This document shows positions 1 to 11,378 of a stretch of DNA of 64,000 nucleotides, one piece after another. The stretch covers positions 17,317,443 through 17,381,442 of the forward strand of contig CM030716.1 in the NCBI GenBank assembly GCA_017979445.1, written 5' to 3'. Below the pieces are notes generated by a model. That model searched no databases and was not told where the DNA came from. It saw only the letters and a list, made by a program, of their open reading frames with translations. This DNA comes from Akebia trifoliata. Taxonomy: Eukaryota; Streptophyta; Magnoliopsida; Ranunculales; Lardizabalaceae. Positions within the stretch are counted from its first letter, which is position 1, and each line of letters begins with the position of its first letter. Position numbers and translations under genes: made by a program.

Positions 1-60
1 CCGTTGCGATCGAGTTGACGAGTTGATTAATCAGGCAAGCGCAAAAATGGGGTGTCTACA
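1..60 (-). repeat. Edge of a Tat-type LTR (truncated by window)
   Basis: These 60 bases match the ends of the LTRs at 11213-11272 and 14961-15020, finishing in GGGGTGTCTACA. On the minus strand this reads as the LTR start TGTAGACACCCC. The rest lies left of the window, so I cannot tell a solo LTR from a full element. It abuts integrase-coding sequence of G1 directly at base 61, so it is an insertion into that older element. Confidence 0.85.
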
Positions 61-905
61 GCATCTCAGAAGACCTAATCATCAATCCTATTGAAATTGG
101 CATCCAAGACGAGCCAGTTTATTATTTATCAATGAATATAACAGAGCCCAAAGAGAAACCATGGTACTCAGACATTAGGGCATACTTAGAAAATCGAACC
201 CTCCTATTAGAGATGACAGCTAATGAACGAAGAACCATTCAGAGATTGGCAAGTCAATTCTTTTTAAGTAACGAGACATTGTTCAAAAAATCGCATCACA
301 AGATTCTCCTCCGTTGCGTCGCAGAAGCAGAGGCTAAACAATTTATCAAGACTATACATATTGGGGTCTGTGGACTTTACATGAATGATCACATGCTTGC
401 AAAGAAAATCATAAGAATAATATATTACTCAATGATAATGGAAAGTGATTGCTATCAACACATTCGTAAATGCCACCTTTGCTAGATCTATGCCAATAAG
501 ATCAATACCCCAACTTCAAAATTGTATCGTATGACTACCACTTGGCCCCTCTCACTCTAGGGCATGGACATCATCGGACAGATTTCGTCAAAAGTTTCGA
601 ACGAACATCGCTTTAGCCTAATCGCTATCGATTACTTTACAAAATGGGTAGAAGAAACTTCTTATACTAATTTCACAAAGAAAAACGTTTTAAAGTTTGT
701 TAAGAACAATATCATCTGTCAGTATGGTCTCCCGAGTGGAATAATAACCGACAACACCAAAAACCTCAAGAACAAAGACATGGCAAAAATATGCGAAGAC
801 TTCCAGATTACTCATCATAACTCAGTATCTTAAAGACCCAAAATGAACAAAGCAGTTGAGGCTTCCAGCAAGAACATCAAAAGAATCATCGAGAAGATGG
901 TAGTC
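61..905 (+). pseudogene. Tat/Ogre Ty3-gypsy integrase, N-terminal and core part (element G1)
   Basis: This is part of a retrotransposon polyprotein: the linker after RNase H, then the integrase, which inserts cDNA into the host chromosome. The frame runs from about 82 to 905. It shows an HHCC zinc-binding pattern (first histidine near 356, final CHLC at 471-482) and catalytic-core landmarks: AIDYFTKW near 620-645, ITDN near 745, and the glutamate in AVEAS near 855. In-frame stops at 483-485, 558-560 and 831-833 break it. IDYFTKWVE followed by IITDN is typical of the Tat/Ogre lineage. Base 905 is the left edge of inserted element A, and the same frame resumes at 11278. Gag, protease and RT would lie left of the window. 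Confidence 0.85.
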
Positions 906-2485
906 TGAAAGCACCCTCGATCCGTTGGGTGTGCGGATCCACTTTTGATTTTTGAGGTTTGGGAGTCGCCACCTAGTTATTACGGCCTAGGAACCGAGCA
1001 TTGACTCAAGATGGATAAGACAACTAATCTACAAAAAGAAACTAAGTCCAGAGATCACATTACGGGGTTAGAAGGTGTTAGGTACCAACCTCGCCCAGCA
1101 AACGTCGGTCTCTACTATTTCCCAAGAAGATTACATTGCTAAAAAAACCTAAAATAAATAAATAAAACAAATAAACAAAGATTAAAAAAAAATATACATG
1201 TACGCTCGTAACAATTTGTTCCCTCAGAACTGGTAGAATGATTCTTCGTAAGATTCTCCTAGCTTCGTTTTTGTCACTAGATCCGCTTCAGATCTCTAAG
1301 ATAAAATACCTCATTTTTATATCTGAGTGTTTCTTAAATTTATTGATGGATTTCTGGGTATTTTATGGAGAGTTTCTAGGAGTTTGTGAACAAAAACTAA
1401 GGTTTGGATGATAGGTAAGGGGTTAGGGCTTCAAAATCAGGGTTTTGGGGAGGTTTGGGAGGTTTTTTGACCTACTTTTTCTAAGACTTTCTTTGACCTG
1501 CGAAATTAGGTTGTGGAGGCTCTCTATTTATAGATTTTTTAGAAGGATAAGGGTTTGAATAGGTCTCCTTTTAGATAAGATAAATTAGGATTTTGACTTT
1601 AGTCTTATGAGATTGACTTGGTCTTTTTAGATTAGGCTTTTAATTAAGGTTTGACTTAAGTTTTATGAGATTGACTTGGTTGTTTTAATTAGGATTTTAA
1701 CTTAAGTCTTGTGAGATTGACTTAACCTTTTTAAATTAGGGTTTTGACTTAAGTCTTATGAGATTGACTTAGTTTAGATTTTTAAATTATTTTTATTAAG
1801 GTTTTGACTTAAGTCTTATAAGATTGACTTAGTTTAGATTTTTAAATTAATTTTATTAAAATTTTACTTTACGTTAATTACTATTTTATTTATTAATTTC
1901 GAAAATAAATTTTTTTTAAATTAAAACATTATCGTTTTGCCCCCGAAGAGAACTTTTGCGTTTCAAGTCATTTTTCGATGTTCCGGGATGTTTTGAAATC
2001 GATTTTTTATAAGAAATTAAATGGGATTATTGATTTGTGTCACTTATGAAATTTTTTGGCATGAAATGGTTGTCAACCCTTATGAGGGATATTTTCATAA
2101 TTTTGTCGAATCTGGTGAAAATTGGTGAAATGATTTATTTGATTTGATTTTATTGTTTTATGTGTTCGAATGGGTTTTCCTAAGCATAAGAGGGTTCTAA
2201 GGATATTTTGATGTTAGGGGTATTTTGGTAATTTAATTATTTTCTAGTGATTTTTTTCGTAAAGCTTCTTTTTGTCTACAAGATGATGATTTCTATATTT
2301 TTGGGATTATATTTTCCTAGCATAACGTGGTTTCTACAGTTTTGTTAGTTTAAGATACTTCATCTGAATTTTTGAAACATATCTAGTGATAATAAAGCAT
2401 TGGAATAATCATCCATCATTGGGAATCGTCGCAATCGGGTTGACGAATTGATTAATCAGACAAGTGCAAAAATGGGCTGTCTACA
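906..2485 (-). repeat. 3' LTR of element A
   Basis: On the minus strand it begins TGTAGACAGCCC and ends GGGTGCTTTCA, the TG...CA form of this family. A TATA-like ATAAATAG reads on the minus strand near 1525-1535. Bases 1570-1860 hold several tandem copies of a motif with GACTTAAGTCTTATGAGATT, in the U3 part of the LTR. Confidence 0.9.
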
Positions 2486-2490
2486 GATGA

Positions 2491-2498
2491 CCCTCTTT
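2491..2498 (-). other. Polypurine tract of element A
   Basis: On the minus strand this reads AAAGAGGG, followed by TCATC and then the LTR start TGTAGAC. Element B has AAAGAGGGG-CATC-TGTAGAC in the same place (58593-58606). It primes plus-strand cDNA synthesis. Confidence 0.8.
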
Positions 2499-2870
2499 GA
2501 CAGAGGGTTGATGCAAACTAGATAGCAAATCTATTTCAATAGATAGTGTGATATTCGAATGCCAAAGCTAGTGACAGTTCATTTTGCAGTTTGATTTAGC
2601 AATTCGTCGGGATATTCGGATCCTTGAAGGTAAAACTCTCCTCGAACAAAAAGGTTGTCAGGTCCTCGAGCACAAGCTCTCACTGACAGCGTCAAATCCT
2701 TAAATTTTAGAAAATTCTCCCTAACTAAAAATGTGCAAGTGTATGTACTTAAAATCTGAGATAAATCTCAGAGGGTTTGAGTGAAATCTGAATAAAAACT
2801 AAGTAAAATATGAGCATATACTAAGCATAACTAAGCATAAATTAAGCATAATCGGAATAAAATTTGAATG

Positions 2871-4390
2871 TCTTACTCTACCTACCTTGGGTGAAAGAGT
2901 AATGGAGTCCTACTCTACCTACTCTGGGTGAAAGAGTAATGAATTTTTTTTGTAGTCCTACTCTACTTACTCGGGGTGAAAGAGTAATGACCTAATTTTC
3001 TTGGAGTCGTACTCTACCTGCTCGGGGTGAAAGAGTAATGAACTAATTTTTTGAGGAGTCCTGCTCTACCTACTCAGGGTGAAAGATTAATGAACTAATT
3101 TTCTAGGAATCCTACTCTACTTACTCAGGGTGAAAGAGTAATAAACTAAGTTTTTGAGGAGTCCTATTCTACCTACTCAGGGTGAAAGAGTAATAAACTA
3201 ATTTTATAGGAGTCCTACTCTACCTACTCGGGGTGAAAGAGTAATGAACTAATTTTTTGGGAGTCCTACTCTACCTACTCAGGGTGAAAGAGTATTGAAT
3301 TAATTTTTTGGGAGTCTACTCTACCTACTCAGGGTGAAAGAGTAATGAACTAATTTTCTGGAAGTCCTACTCTACCTACTCAAGGTGAAAGTGTAATGAA
3401 CTAATTTTCTGGGAGTCCTACTCTACCTACTCGGGGTGAAAGAGTAATGAACTAATTTTCTGGGAGTCCTACTCTACCTACTCAGGGTGAAAGAGTAATG
3501 AACTAATTTTCTAGGAGTCCTACTTTACCTATTCAGGGTGAAAGAGTAATGAACTAATTTTCTAGGGAGTCCTACTATACCTACTCAGGGTGAAAGAGTA
3601 ATGAACTAATTTTTCGAGGAGTCCTACTCTACCTACTCGGGGTGAAAGAGTTAATGAATTAATTTTCTAGGAGTCCTACTCTACCTACTCGGGGTAAAAG
3701 AGTAATGAACTAATTTTATGGGAGTCCTACTCCACCTACTCGGGGTAAAAGAGTAATGAACTAATTTTCTAGGAGTCCTACTCTACCTACTTATGGTGAA
3801 AGAGTAATGAACTAATTTTCTGGGAATCCTACTCTACCTATTCAGGGTGAAAGAGTAATGAACTAATTTTCTGGGGAGTCCTACTCTACGTACTCGGGGT
3901 GAAAAAATAATGAACTAATTTTTTGGGAGTCCTACTCTACCTACTCAGGGTGAAAGAGTAATGAACTAATTTTTTGAGGAGTCCTACTCTACCTACTCGG
4001 GGTGAAAGAGTAATGAACTAATTTTCTGGGAGTTCTACTCTACCTACTCGGGGTGAAAGAGTAATGAACTAATTTTCTGGGAGTCCTACTCTACATACTT
4101 AGGGTGAAAGAGTATTGAACTAATTTTCTAGGAGTCCTACTCTACCTACTCAGGGTAAAAGAGTAATGAACTAATTTTCTGGGAAGTCCTACTCTACCTA
4201 TTTAGTGTGAAAGAGTAATGAATTAATTTTTTGGGAGTCCTACTCAACCTACTCGGGGTGAAAGAGTAATGAACTAATTTTCTGGGGAATCCTACTCTAC
4301 CTACTCAGGGTGAAAGAGTAATGAACTAATATTCTAGGAGTCCTACTCTACCTACTCAGGGTGAAAGAGTAATGAACTAATTTTTTGAGG
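2871..4390 (-). repeat. 51-bp tandem array in the 3' untranslated region of element A
   Basis: About 29 head-to-tail units of a 51-bp repeat. The consensus on the plus strand contains CTACTCTACCTACTC, GGGTGAAAGAGTAATG and AACTAATTTT. Units differ by scattered substitutions and 1-3 bp indels. Each unit holds an internal inverted repeat (TACTCT ... AGAGTA). It lies between the coding remnants and the polypurine tract, as the homologous array in element B does. Tandem arrays in this position are known from Tat/Ogre elements and can seed satellites. Confidence 0.95.
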
Positions 4391-5364
4391 GAAACAAACG
4401 GGGGATTAACACCGTATTTGATTTTTTTCTTTAAAAAAAAAAACAAAAAGTTGGATTTTATGAAGGTCCGGTCAACATTTTAACTTGCTTTTGATCCTCT
4501 GGGATTTTCAACAAATTGCTATCAAGAGGGTAACCTTTTAATTCAGTGTTAACCTTATCCTTTGGAGTTGATTAAGCTTCAGAACAAAATGCCCCTAGTT
4601 TGACAGAAAACTTTGTAATAGGAATAGTTGAACTTAGTTTGAAAAAGACTGTCCCTAGTGTAAAGGGGAAAACTACATACTTTAAAAAAGGAAAATTCCC
4701 CTTGTTTTGAATATTTGAAATCTTTGATTACCGCAAGCGCAATAAAGATTTAACTTTTAACTTTGACTTTTTATTGAAGATTTTGAGACCGGCTCAAAGA
4801 AATTGGAACAAAATAGTTCTTTCTGAAATTTATCATAGAATCTGTTTTTTCTCTCTGTTAGTTCACTTAGGGACATGAAGCTCTTCAGATCAATCATAGA
4901 CGAGATACTTGATCCACTGAGTCTATATTAGATTTAAATTGGATATTGAAACTTGATCATTCAGACTTTTAATATTTTGGCTCGGACCGCCTTTTAGTTT
5001 TTCATTCCCTGGATTTTTTTCTGTTGCTCTAATTTTTGCCTAGATTGCCCTTTCAAGTTTTCAATCTAGTGGGCTCCATTTTTTTCTTTTTCTTCATTTT
5101 TGAACTTCTGGAGTTAGTGTCTGATCATGTTTTGCTACCTTCCTTGACTTTTTCACATGGTACTTAGGAGGACTTTCATGGATAAACTTAGGAGTGGGCA
5201 TAAAAAGAAATGAATTTTGAGGCTCAAATACCCAAATGCCCCTTGTGTGGCTTTTTCTCTTTTGTTTTGAATTTTTTTCCCCATTTGATAATATCTTTTT
5301 TTTTTATTTTTTTTTCATGTAGGAAAATCTATTTTTTTTTTTTAATTTTGATGTGGTCAAAGCC
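4391..5364 (-). other. Non-coding 3' region of element A
   Basis: No gene seen. In reverse complement it matches element B around 56250-57420, including the words on 'one third' landmarks such as CTTGCGGTAATCA and an A/G-rich stretch before the array. It is part of the shared 3' non-coding region of this Tat family. Confidence 0.6.
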
Positions 5365-5425
5365 TGAAGTAACTTCTCAGGTTGCCTACGTACCCCAGAA
5401 TTTTGGGATCAGACCAAAATGTAGT
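5365..5425 (-). repeat. Conserved non-coding box of the Tat family, copy in A
   Basis: The plus strand reads CTTCTCAGGTTGCCTACG, then a GGGATCAGACCAAAATG segment. The same box occurs inverted in element B (56184-56249) and again at 62406-62464. It is much better conserved than its surroundings. It lies just downstream of the integrase end in A and B. Confidence 0.75.
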
Positions 5426-5479
5426 TTGAATTTTTCCCTCTCCTGGGTTAGGTGATCGGGCTGAAAAAGAAAAAAAAAT

Positions 5480-6420
5480 TTTAAAGGCTGGAAAGGGTTG
5501 AGAAAGAAAATATTGAACTGGATAACAAGAAAATTGATTCGGTCAAAGATGGCTTCCTTAATGTTGTACCGTTTGATTTGGTCAAGGTTGGTCGGTTCTG
5601 GTAATTCAATTCCATCATGATCTTGAAGTCTGATAGCTTTTCCCAGTAAAATTTCTTTGATGATGAACGGACCTCCCCAATTTGGTTTGAACTTCCCTCT
5701 AGGGTCAAAAATAGGTGTTTGGTTATCTTTGCGTACCAAGTCTCAGACTTGTGAATGATGAGTTTTGTCCTTCTTGTCAAATGCACAGACGATTCTTCTT
5801 TGATAAGTTTGCACGTGGTACAAAACTCTAAATTGTTTTTCTTCAATTAAGTTTAGCTCTTTGTACCCAACGACGAGCCTAGTTTATTTTTAGCAATTGA
5901 CTTTCCATCAAGACTTTGAGATACGAGATTTCCTTTTCAACTGATAATTTCTCTAACTAATCCCGGTGTGATTAACACATTTCTTGATGATTATTTTGAT
6001 ATTTTTTTATTAGCTGCTTCAACATTTCCATTAGTTTGAGAACGTAGGGGGATGATTTGTGATGCCGGATCCTGAACTTTGAACATAGAGTAATGACCTA
6101 AGCTTTGATGTACGACCTATTATCAGATATCAGCTTCAAAGGTATCCCATATCAACTGATAATATGTGCTTGAATGAACTTTACAACTCGAGATGCAGTG
6201 AGGATAGCGTTGATACATTTTTTAACATTTCTATCAATATTTTCATTTCATCGGACTAGTATCTATTCTGTATTGAACAATCATCCAAGCTTGCACCTAA
6301 CATATCCTCATCAGACCATGAGAACAAGTCTTTTGAAATTTCTGAGTAAATTCATTATCCCATCATGTTCCTCTAGGGATATGATGGTTTCTATTTGAAT
6401 CTCTTTAGGAATTATTTTAT
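5480..6420 (-). pseudogene. Degenerate integrase end with a trace of RT start, element A
   Basis: Minus-strand fragments read in different frames. The C-terminal integrase part (about 5560-5740) contains DPRGKFKPNWGGPF and GIELPEPTNLDQIKRY, typical of Tat integrase ends. Higher up (about 6080-6170) HIICRYGIP and ISDN mark the catalytic core. Around 6300-6420 a fragment like the region just upstream of Tat RT is visible and then ends. RT, RNase H and most of the integrase core are deleted. Frameshifts and stops rule out a functional protein. Confidence 0.75.
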
Positions 6421-7690
6421 ATTCCAAGGTCAATGACCTTTGCTTTCTCGATTATAGGTTGAGCCTGACCATTATCTTCTTGTTCAAGAAAGAAATATAT
6501 CATTGAAGTCAAATTATTAGTTAATTCGTTAATACGCTAAAGATATTCAAAAATTTCCTTTATCCAATCAAATTCAGATGGGGCGACAAAAACTTCTATA
6601 GACTCGACAAACTAACTCAACTCAATAGGAAAAAAGTAGACTTGATATAAAGAAAACATACCTTGTTAGAAAAAGAAGGATCCGAGCTAACCCAAATAAT
6701 TCATGAAAACTCAAGACAACTACCCACAACGGGCTTGATTAGGATTGAGGATTGAAACATTACTTACAATCGGCGGGACTACGATACTGTGATCTTCAGG
6801 AAACAACTATGTAATTTTGAGAAATTTTGGGGTCATTTTTGATGATTCATTTGGTGTTGACATTTGATCTAACTGATCGAACTAGTGATCCTAACAAAAC
6901 GGTGAACGATTGAGCTTAGGTGTAATGATAACCTTGTAACCCTATTGAAGATGAATTTAATCAATTTCAATGTTACCCCCTTGATAACATTTTAAATGAA
7001 CCTTGAGATTTTATTGAATTATGTGCATCAATCCATTAAACAATTCATCCATTCAATGATTATTCATAAGGAAAATAATTTTATTGCACTTTAAAAATTA
7101 TTGGAAAATAATATTTTTATTATTTAAAAATTTTCACAAATATGATTATTTTTTGCAATCATTTTCTTTTTAGAAAAACATATTTTGATAATTTTCCAAG
7201 GACCATGTAAAAAATAGATTTTTTGTAAAAAACATATTTCAAAAATTTTCCATGCAAAAATAGATATTTTGTAAATCATTTTTCCTTCATTTTCCTTTCT
7301 TTTGGAAAACATATTTTCTAAAAAATATTCTTCTTCCGGAAAATATTTTTCTTCTTTTAAAATGGGTTGAAATTCGAATTAACAAATAATTTAAATTACA
7401 TTTTGATTTAAATGGTCCGGCCTACCATGATCGTTGGATCGAGATAGACTGAGTCATTATGAATCATTACCAAGTTAAAATAGAATCTTTATTGGGTTGG
7501 TGCACCCAATGATACAGTAATTTCAAATCAGGTTAAACAAAAAAATTTGATCATTGAAGACAAAATCGTACATTCCTGATCTCATCATTTGTAAGGTCCA
7601 TTTTCGAAAAGCAACCCGAGAACACACACAATAAGTTTGAATCGTGACCTATAGGGAGGTTTCTAGACTATAGGTTACTACATGCAATGC
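6421..7690 (-). other. Non-coding internal stretch of element A
   Basis: No intact gene or recognisable domain. Bases 7080-7380 are very AT-rich, with runs of A and T resembling element B at 54170-54440 in reverse complement. I see no gag or protease here, where they would be expected in an autonomous element. Confidence 0.5.
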
Positions 7691-8350
7691 AATTTATTTG
7701 GCCACGTTTGCCCAAGTGCACATATAGACCTCTCGAGCGTAATCAATCAGATGGTACGTGGTGACTTGGTTTGATATACCGTATAGGTGATAATCTAAAA
7801 GCTCCAACCCACTTCTCTGAAGTCAAAAGTAGTCAGTTTAATCCCTAGTTGAGAGGTGGCGCACGATGCTGAGCAAGGGCCCACTTAAATACCTCTCATC
7901 TAGAATAGACATTGTCTATCCCCCTCGTATAGTAGGGTACAGCGGGGCAGGCTCTCGCTTAGGCACTAATTTTGATCAAAAAGTGCAATTGGTGAACTTT
8001 GATATACCGTATAGGTACGAGTCTAAGGTTGGCGATCGGGACATATGACTTTGCGGTTTACAATAGGACAAAGGCTCAGGTCGCTCCAGCTTAGGTGCAT
8101 CGATATACCTTTCAGTGTCACCTGATCGAAAGGTACTGATGCCCCAGTTTTATATATCATAAAGGTACGTGACTGGAGTTATGATTTTCATGCATGACGT
8201 CTCATCTCACCAGGAGACCGGGCCATGCACTAGTGTCACGTTGGCTAGAAGGGACATGCAAGCATGCAATGTAATAAAGTAATTGTGCTAGTGGTGTGTG
8301 CAAAACAGGGTGGGGTGTATCTAAGGCCTTTTCAAACAAATGGGCCCATG
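7691..8350 (-). repeat. 5' non-coding module shared by elements A and B
   Basis: In reverse complement this matches element B at about 53150-53960. Shared landmarks include CACCCCACCCTGTTTTGCAC, GGGCCCTTGCTC-type sequence and several TATACCTAAGGTA-like words repeated at intervals. The short motif ATATACC(G/T)TATAGGT occurs repeatedly. The high conservation in a region without a sustained frame suggests a structural or packaging role, but that is inference. Confidence 0.6.
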
Positions 8351-8499
8351 GGCCTGATCATATTATCACAACATGGTTATCATAGAAATATCAATCAAGA
8401 TAGTACATAAACCTATTATATTAAGATCAAAATAAGCACGTCAAACACATATCTCAATCAATATTATGGCACGTCAAATAGGCAAAAATTATGGAACAA

Positions 8500-9560
8500 A
8501 AATAATCAATCATAAACTAATCGATGAAATAGGCACAAGAATTTTTTTTTATTTTTTTATTTTTTAAAAATGAATTAAAAACAAAATGACTCTTTCTCTA
8601 TGATCCAATCATAGGTTCTTTTGGACGATCCAAAATAAATTGAGATTTTAATGAATATTGAATCGAAGATAGGATGATAATCGTTAAGATAAGGGGTGAT
8701 GACTTTTTTTAATTTTCAATTTTTTTATTTTAAAATAAATTTTTTTTTTGCAATTTTTTATTGGAATTATCTCCTCATCATGAACAACATTAAAAAAAAG
8801 TAATTTTTTTGTTTCTTAGCGTATCACTCACAAATAATTTATTTAAGAAGAAGATGAAAAATAAAAATTATTTTCTACTAATGGCACACCACGGAGAAAA
8901 AATATTTTTTTTATTTTTTATTTTTTTTATTTTTTTTTATTTTTTTGGAATTCTCTCCTCATCACGAACAACATTAAAAAAAGAAATTTTTTTATTTCTT
9001 AGCACATCACTTACAAATAATTTATTTTAACAACTTATCACCCATGCATAGTAACATGCTAAAAAAATTTATCCAAAAATTTTCTAAAACAAAAACAAAA
9101 TTCCATGACTCTCACCCCAATCACCATCGTTCCATCCTCCATTCATATATCACTTTGAATCTTTCATTATTTATAGTCATCCCAAAATGACCCAAGATTG
9201 AATCATAGAAAGTGATATTCCAAAATAACATACCCAAAATCAATCCAAATAATGCCAAGAGAAGATAATACAATCCAAAAATATAAAATAAACTAGATAA
9301 AAAAAATGAGTCAACAATTATTATTTCATATCATTATTCTCTTGAAATCCTGCATTATTTAGAGTCATTCCGAGTGACCCTAGATTGAACCATAAAAAAA
9401 ATGTGCCAAAATAAAATATTCACCATTCAAACAAGCTATCAATAATCGAGCAAAAAAGAATGATAAAAAATAAAATAAAAATAAATAACTAAAAATAAAA
9501 TAAAAAACTAGGTCGTTCTGGCAATGCTTCCCATACTTGGGGCTTTTCAAGTTTGATCCT
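8500..9560 (-). repeat. AT-rich 5' region of element A with an imperfect ~185-bp duplication
   Basis: A T-rich/A-rich stretch in which two blocks repeat: CACAAATAATTTATTT at about 8828 and 9010, each preceded by AACAACATTAAAAAAA, and a GACCC(A/T)AGATTGAA block near 9188 and 9373. The spacing is about 180-190 bp. The equivalent place in element B carries a 192-bp tandem repeat. No coding potential is seen. Confidence 0.6.
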
Positions 9561-9566
9561 CAATAA

Positions 9567-9584
9567 TCCCCAGTGGAGTCGCCA
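9567..9584 (-). other. Primer-binding site of element A (tRNA-Arg type)
   Basis: The minus strand reads TGGCGACTCCACTGGGGA, one base inside the 5' LTR. This 18-mer is the primer site known for Ogre/Tat elements, complementary to a tRNA-Arg 3' end. It fixes the element's orientation and lineage. Confidence 0.9.
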
Positions 9585-9585
9585 A

Positions 9586-11272
9586 TGAAAGCGCTCTCGA
9601 TCCGCTTGGTGTGTGGATCCGCTTTTGATTTTCGAGGTTTGGGAGTCACCACCTAGTTATTACGGTCTAGAAATCAAGCATTGACTCAAGATAGATAAAG
9701 ACAACTAATCTACAAAAAGAAACTAAGTCCGGGGATCACGATACGGGGTTGGAAGGTGTTAGGCACCAACCCCGCCTAGCAAACACCGGTCTCTACTATT
9801 TTCCAAGAAGATTACATTGTTAAAAAAATCTAAAATAAATAAATAAAATAAATAAAAAAGATAAAAAAGAAAATATACATGTACGATCACAATAATTTGT
9901 TCCCTTAGAACTGGTAAAATGGTTCTTCATAAGATACTCATCGCTTCGTTTCTGTCACTAGATTCACTTCAGATCTCCAAGATGAAGTATCTTATTCTTA
10001 GAACTAAGTATTTCCTAAATTTATTGATGGATTTCTGGATGTTTTATGAAGAGTTTCTAGGAGTTTGTGAACAAAAGTTAGGATTTGGATGATAGGTAAG
10101 GGGTTAGGACTTCAAAATCAGGGTTTTGGGGAGACTAGGGAGGTTTTTTGACCTATTTTTTCTTGGTTTCTTTGACCTGCGAAATTAGGTTGTGAAGACT
10201 CTCTATTTATAGATTTTTTAAAAGAATTAGGGTTTGAATAGGTTTCCTTTTAGATAAGATAAATTAGGGTTTTGACTTTAGTCTTATGAGATTGACTTGG
10301 TCTTTTTAGATTAGTGTTTTGACTTAAGTCTTATGAGATTGATTTGGTTGTTTTAATTAGGGTTTTGACTTAAGTCTTGTGAGATTGACTTGATTTTTTT
10401 AGATTAGAGTTTTGACTTAAGTCTTATGAGATTGACTTGGTTTTTTTAGATTAAGGTTTTAATGAAGGTTTTGACTTAAGTCTTATGAAAGTGACTTAGT
10501 TTAGATTTTTAAATTATTTTTATTAAGATTTTGACTTAACTATTATGAAATTGACTTAGTTTAGATTTTTAAATTATTTTTATTAAAGTTTTGACTTAAG
10601 TCATATTTAATTGACTTAGTTTAGATTTTTAAATTAATTTTATTAAGCTTTTACTTTACGTTAATTAATATTTTATTTATTAATTTCGAAAATAAATTTT
10701 TTAAAAATAAGAAAATTATCGTTTTGCCCTCAAAGAGAACTTTTGCGTTTCAAGTCATTTTTCGATGTTCTAAGATGTTTTGGAATCGATTTTTTGTAAG
10801 GAATTCAATGGGATTATTGGTTTGTGTCACTTATAAAAAATTTTGGCATGAAATGATTGTCAACCCTTATGAGGGACATTATCGTAATTTTGTCGAATCT
10901 AGTGAAAATTGACGAAATGATTTATTTGATTTCATTTTATTGTTTTATATGTTCGAATGGGTTTTCCTGAGCGTAAGGGGGCTCTAAGGATGTTTTGATG
11001 TTAGGGGTATTTTGGTAATTTGATTATTTTTTAGTGATTTTTATTGTAAAGCTTCTTTTTATCTGCAAGATGATGATTTCTATATTTTTGAGTTATATTT
11101 TCCTAGCGTAGCGTGATTTCTATAGTTTTGTTAGTTTGAAATACCTCATCTGAATTTCTGAAACATATATAGTAACAAATAAAGCATTGCAATAATCATC
11201 CATCATTGGGAATCGTCGCGATCGGATTAACGAATTGATTAATCAGGCTAGTACAAAAATGGGGTGTCTACA
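9586..11272 (-). repeat. 5' LTR of element A
   Basis: On the minus strand it starts TGTAGACACCCC and ends GAGCGCTTTCA. A TATA box (TATAAATA on the minus strand, 10204-10211) is well placed for the LTR promoter. Bases 10260-10650 carry about eight imperfect tandem copies of a unit with GACTTAAGTCTTATGAGATT. It is collinear with 906-2485 over its full length. Confidence 0.92.
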
Positions 11273-11277
11273 TAGTG

Positions 11278-11378
11278 ACTTACAAGGATTGGCACAACAT
11301 GTTGCCTTTCACCCTTCATGCCTATTGGACTTCATTTCGAACCTCAACTGAGGCAACTCCATACTCGTTAGTATATGG
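11278..11378 (+). pseudogene. G1 integrase, fragment between two insertions
   Basis: The frame of 61-905 continues here after the target duplication of element A. Visible are DWHNMLPFTLHAYWTS and RTSTEATPYSLVYG, the conserved stretch after the catalytic glutamate in Tat integrases. It stops inside the VYGM motif because of the insertion at 11379, and the methionine codon resumes at 12587. Confidence 0.85.

Larger units (their letters stand above)
906..11272 (-). mobile_element. Complete non-autonomous Tat/Ogre LTR retrotransposon A
   Basis: A 10.4-kb element on the minus strand. Its 5' LTR is 9586-11272 and its 3' LTR 906-2485. A primer site lies just inside the 5' LTR (9567-9584) and a polypurine tract just inside the 3' LTR (2491-2498). 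Flanking bases are TAGTC (901-905) and TAGTG (11273-11277), a 5-bp target duplication with one mismatch. It splits the G1 integrase between codons. Inside I find only a degenerate C-terminal integrase and a trace of RT start. No gag or protease is recognisable, so it must have moved using proteins from elsewhere. The LTRs differ by many substitutions and indels (1687 versus 1580 bp), so it is clearly older than element B. Confidence 0.9.

Noticed and set aside
2871..4390. Regular repeat-spacer pattern that might suggest a CRISPR array
   Set aside because: The units are head-to-tail copies over their full 51 bp with no unique spacers, in a plant retrotransposon.
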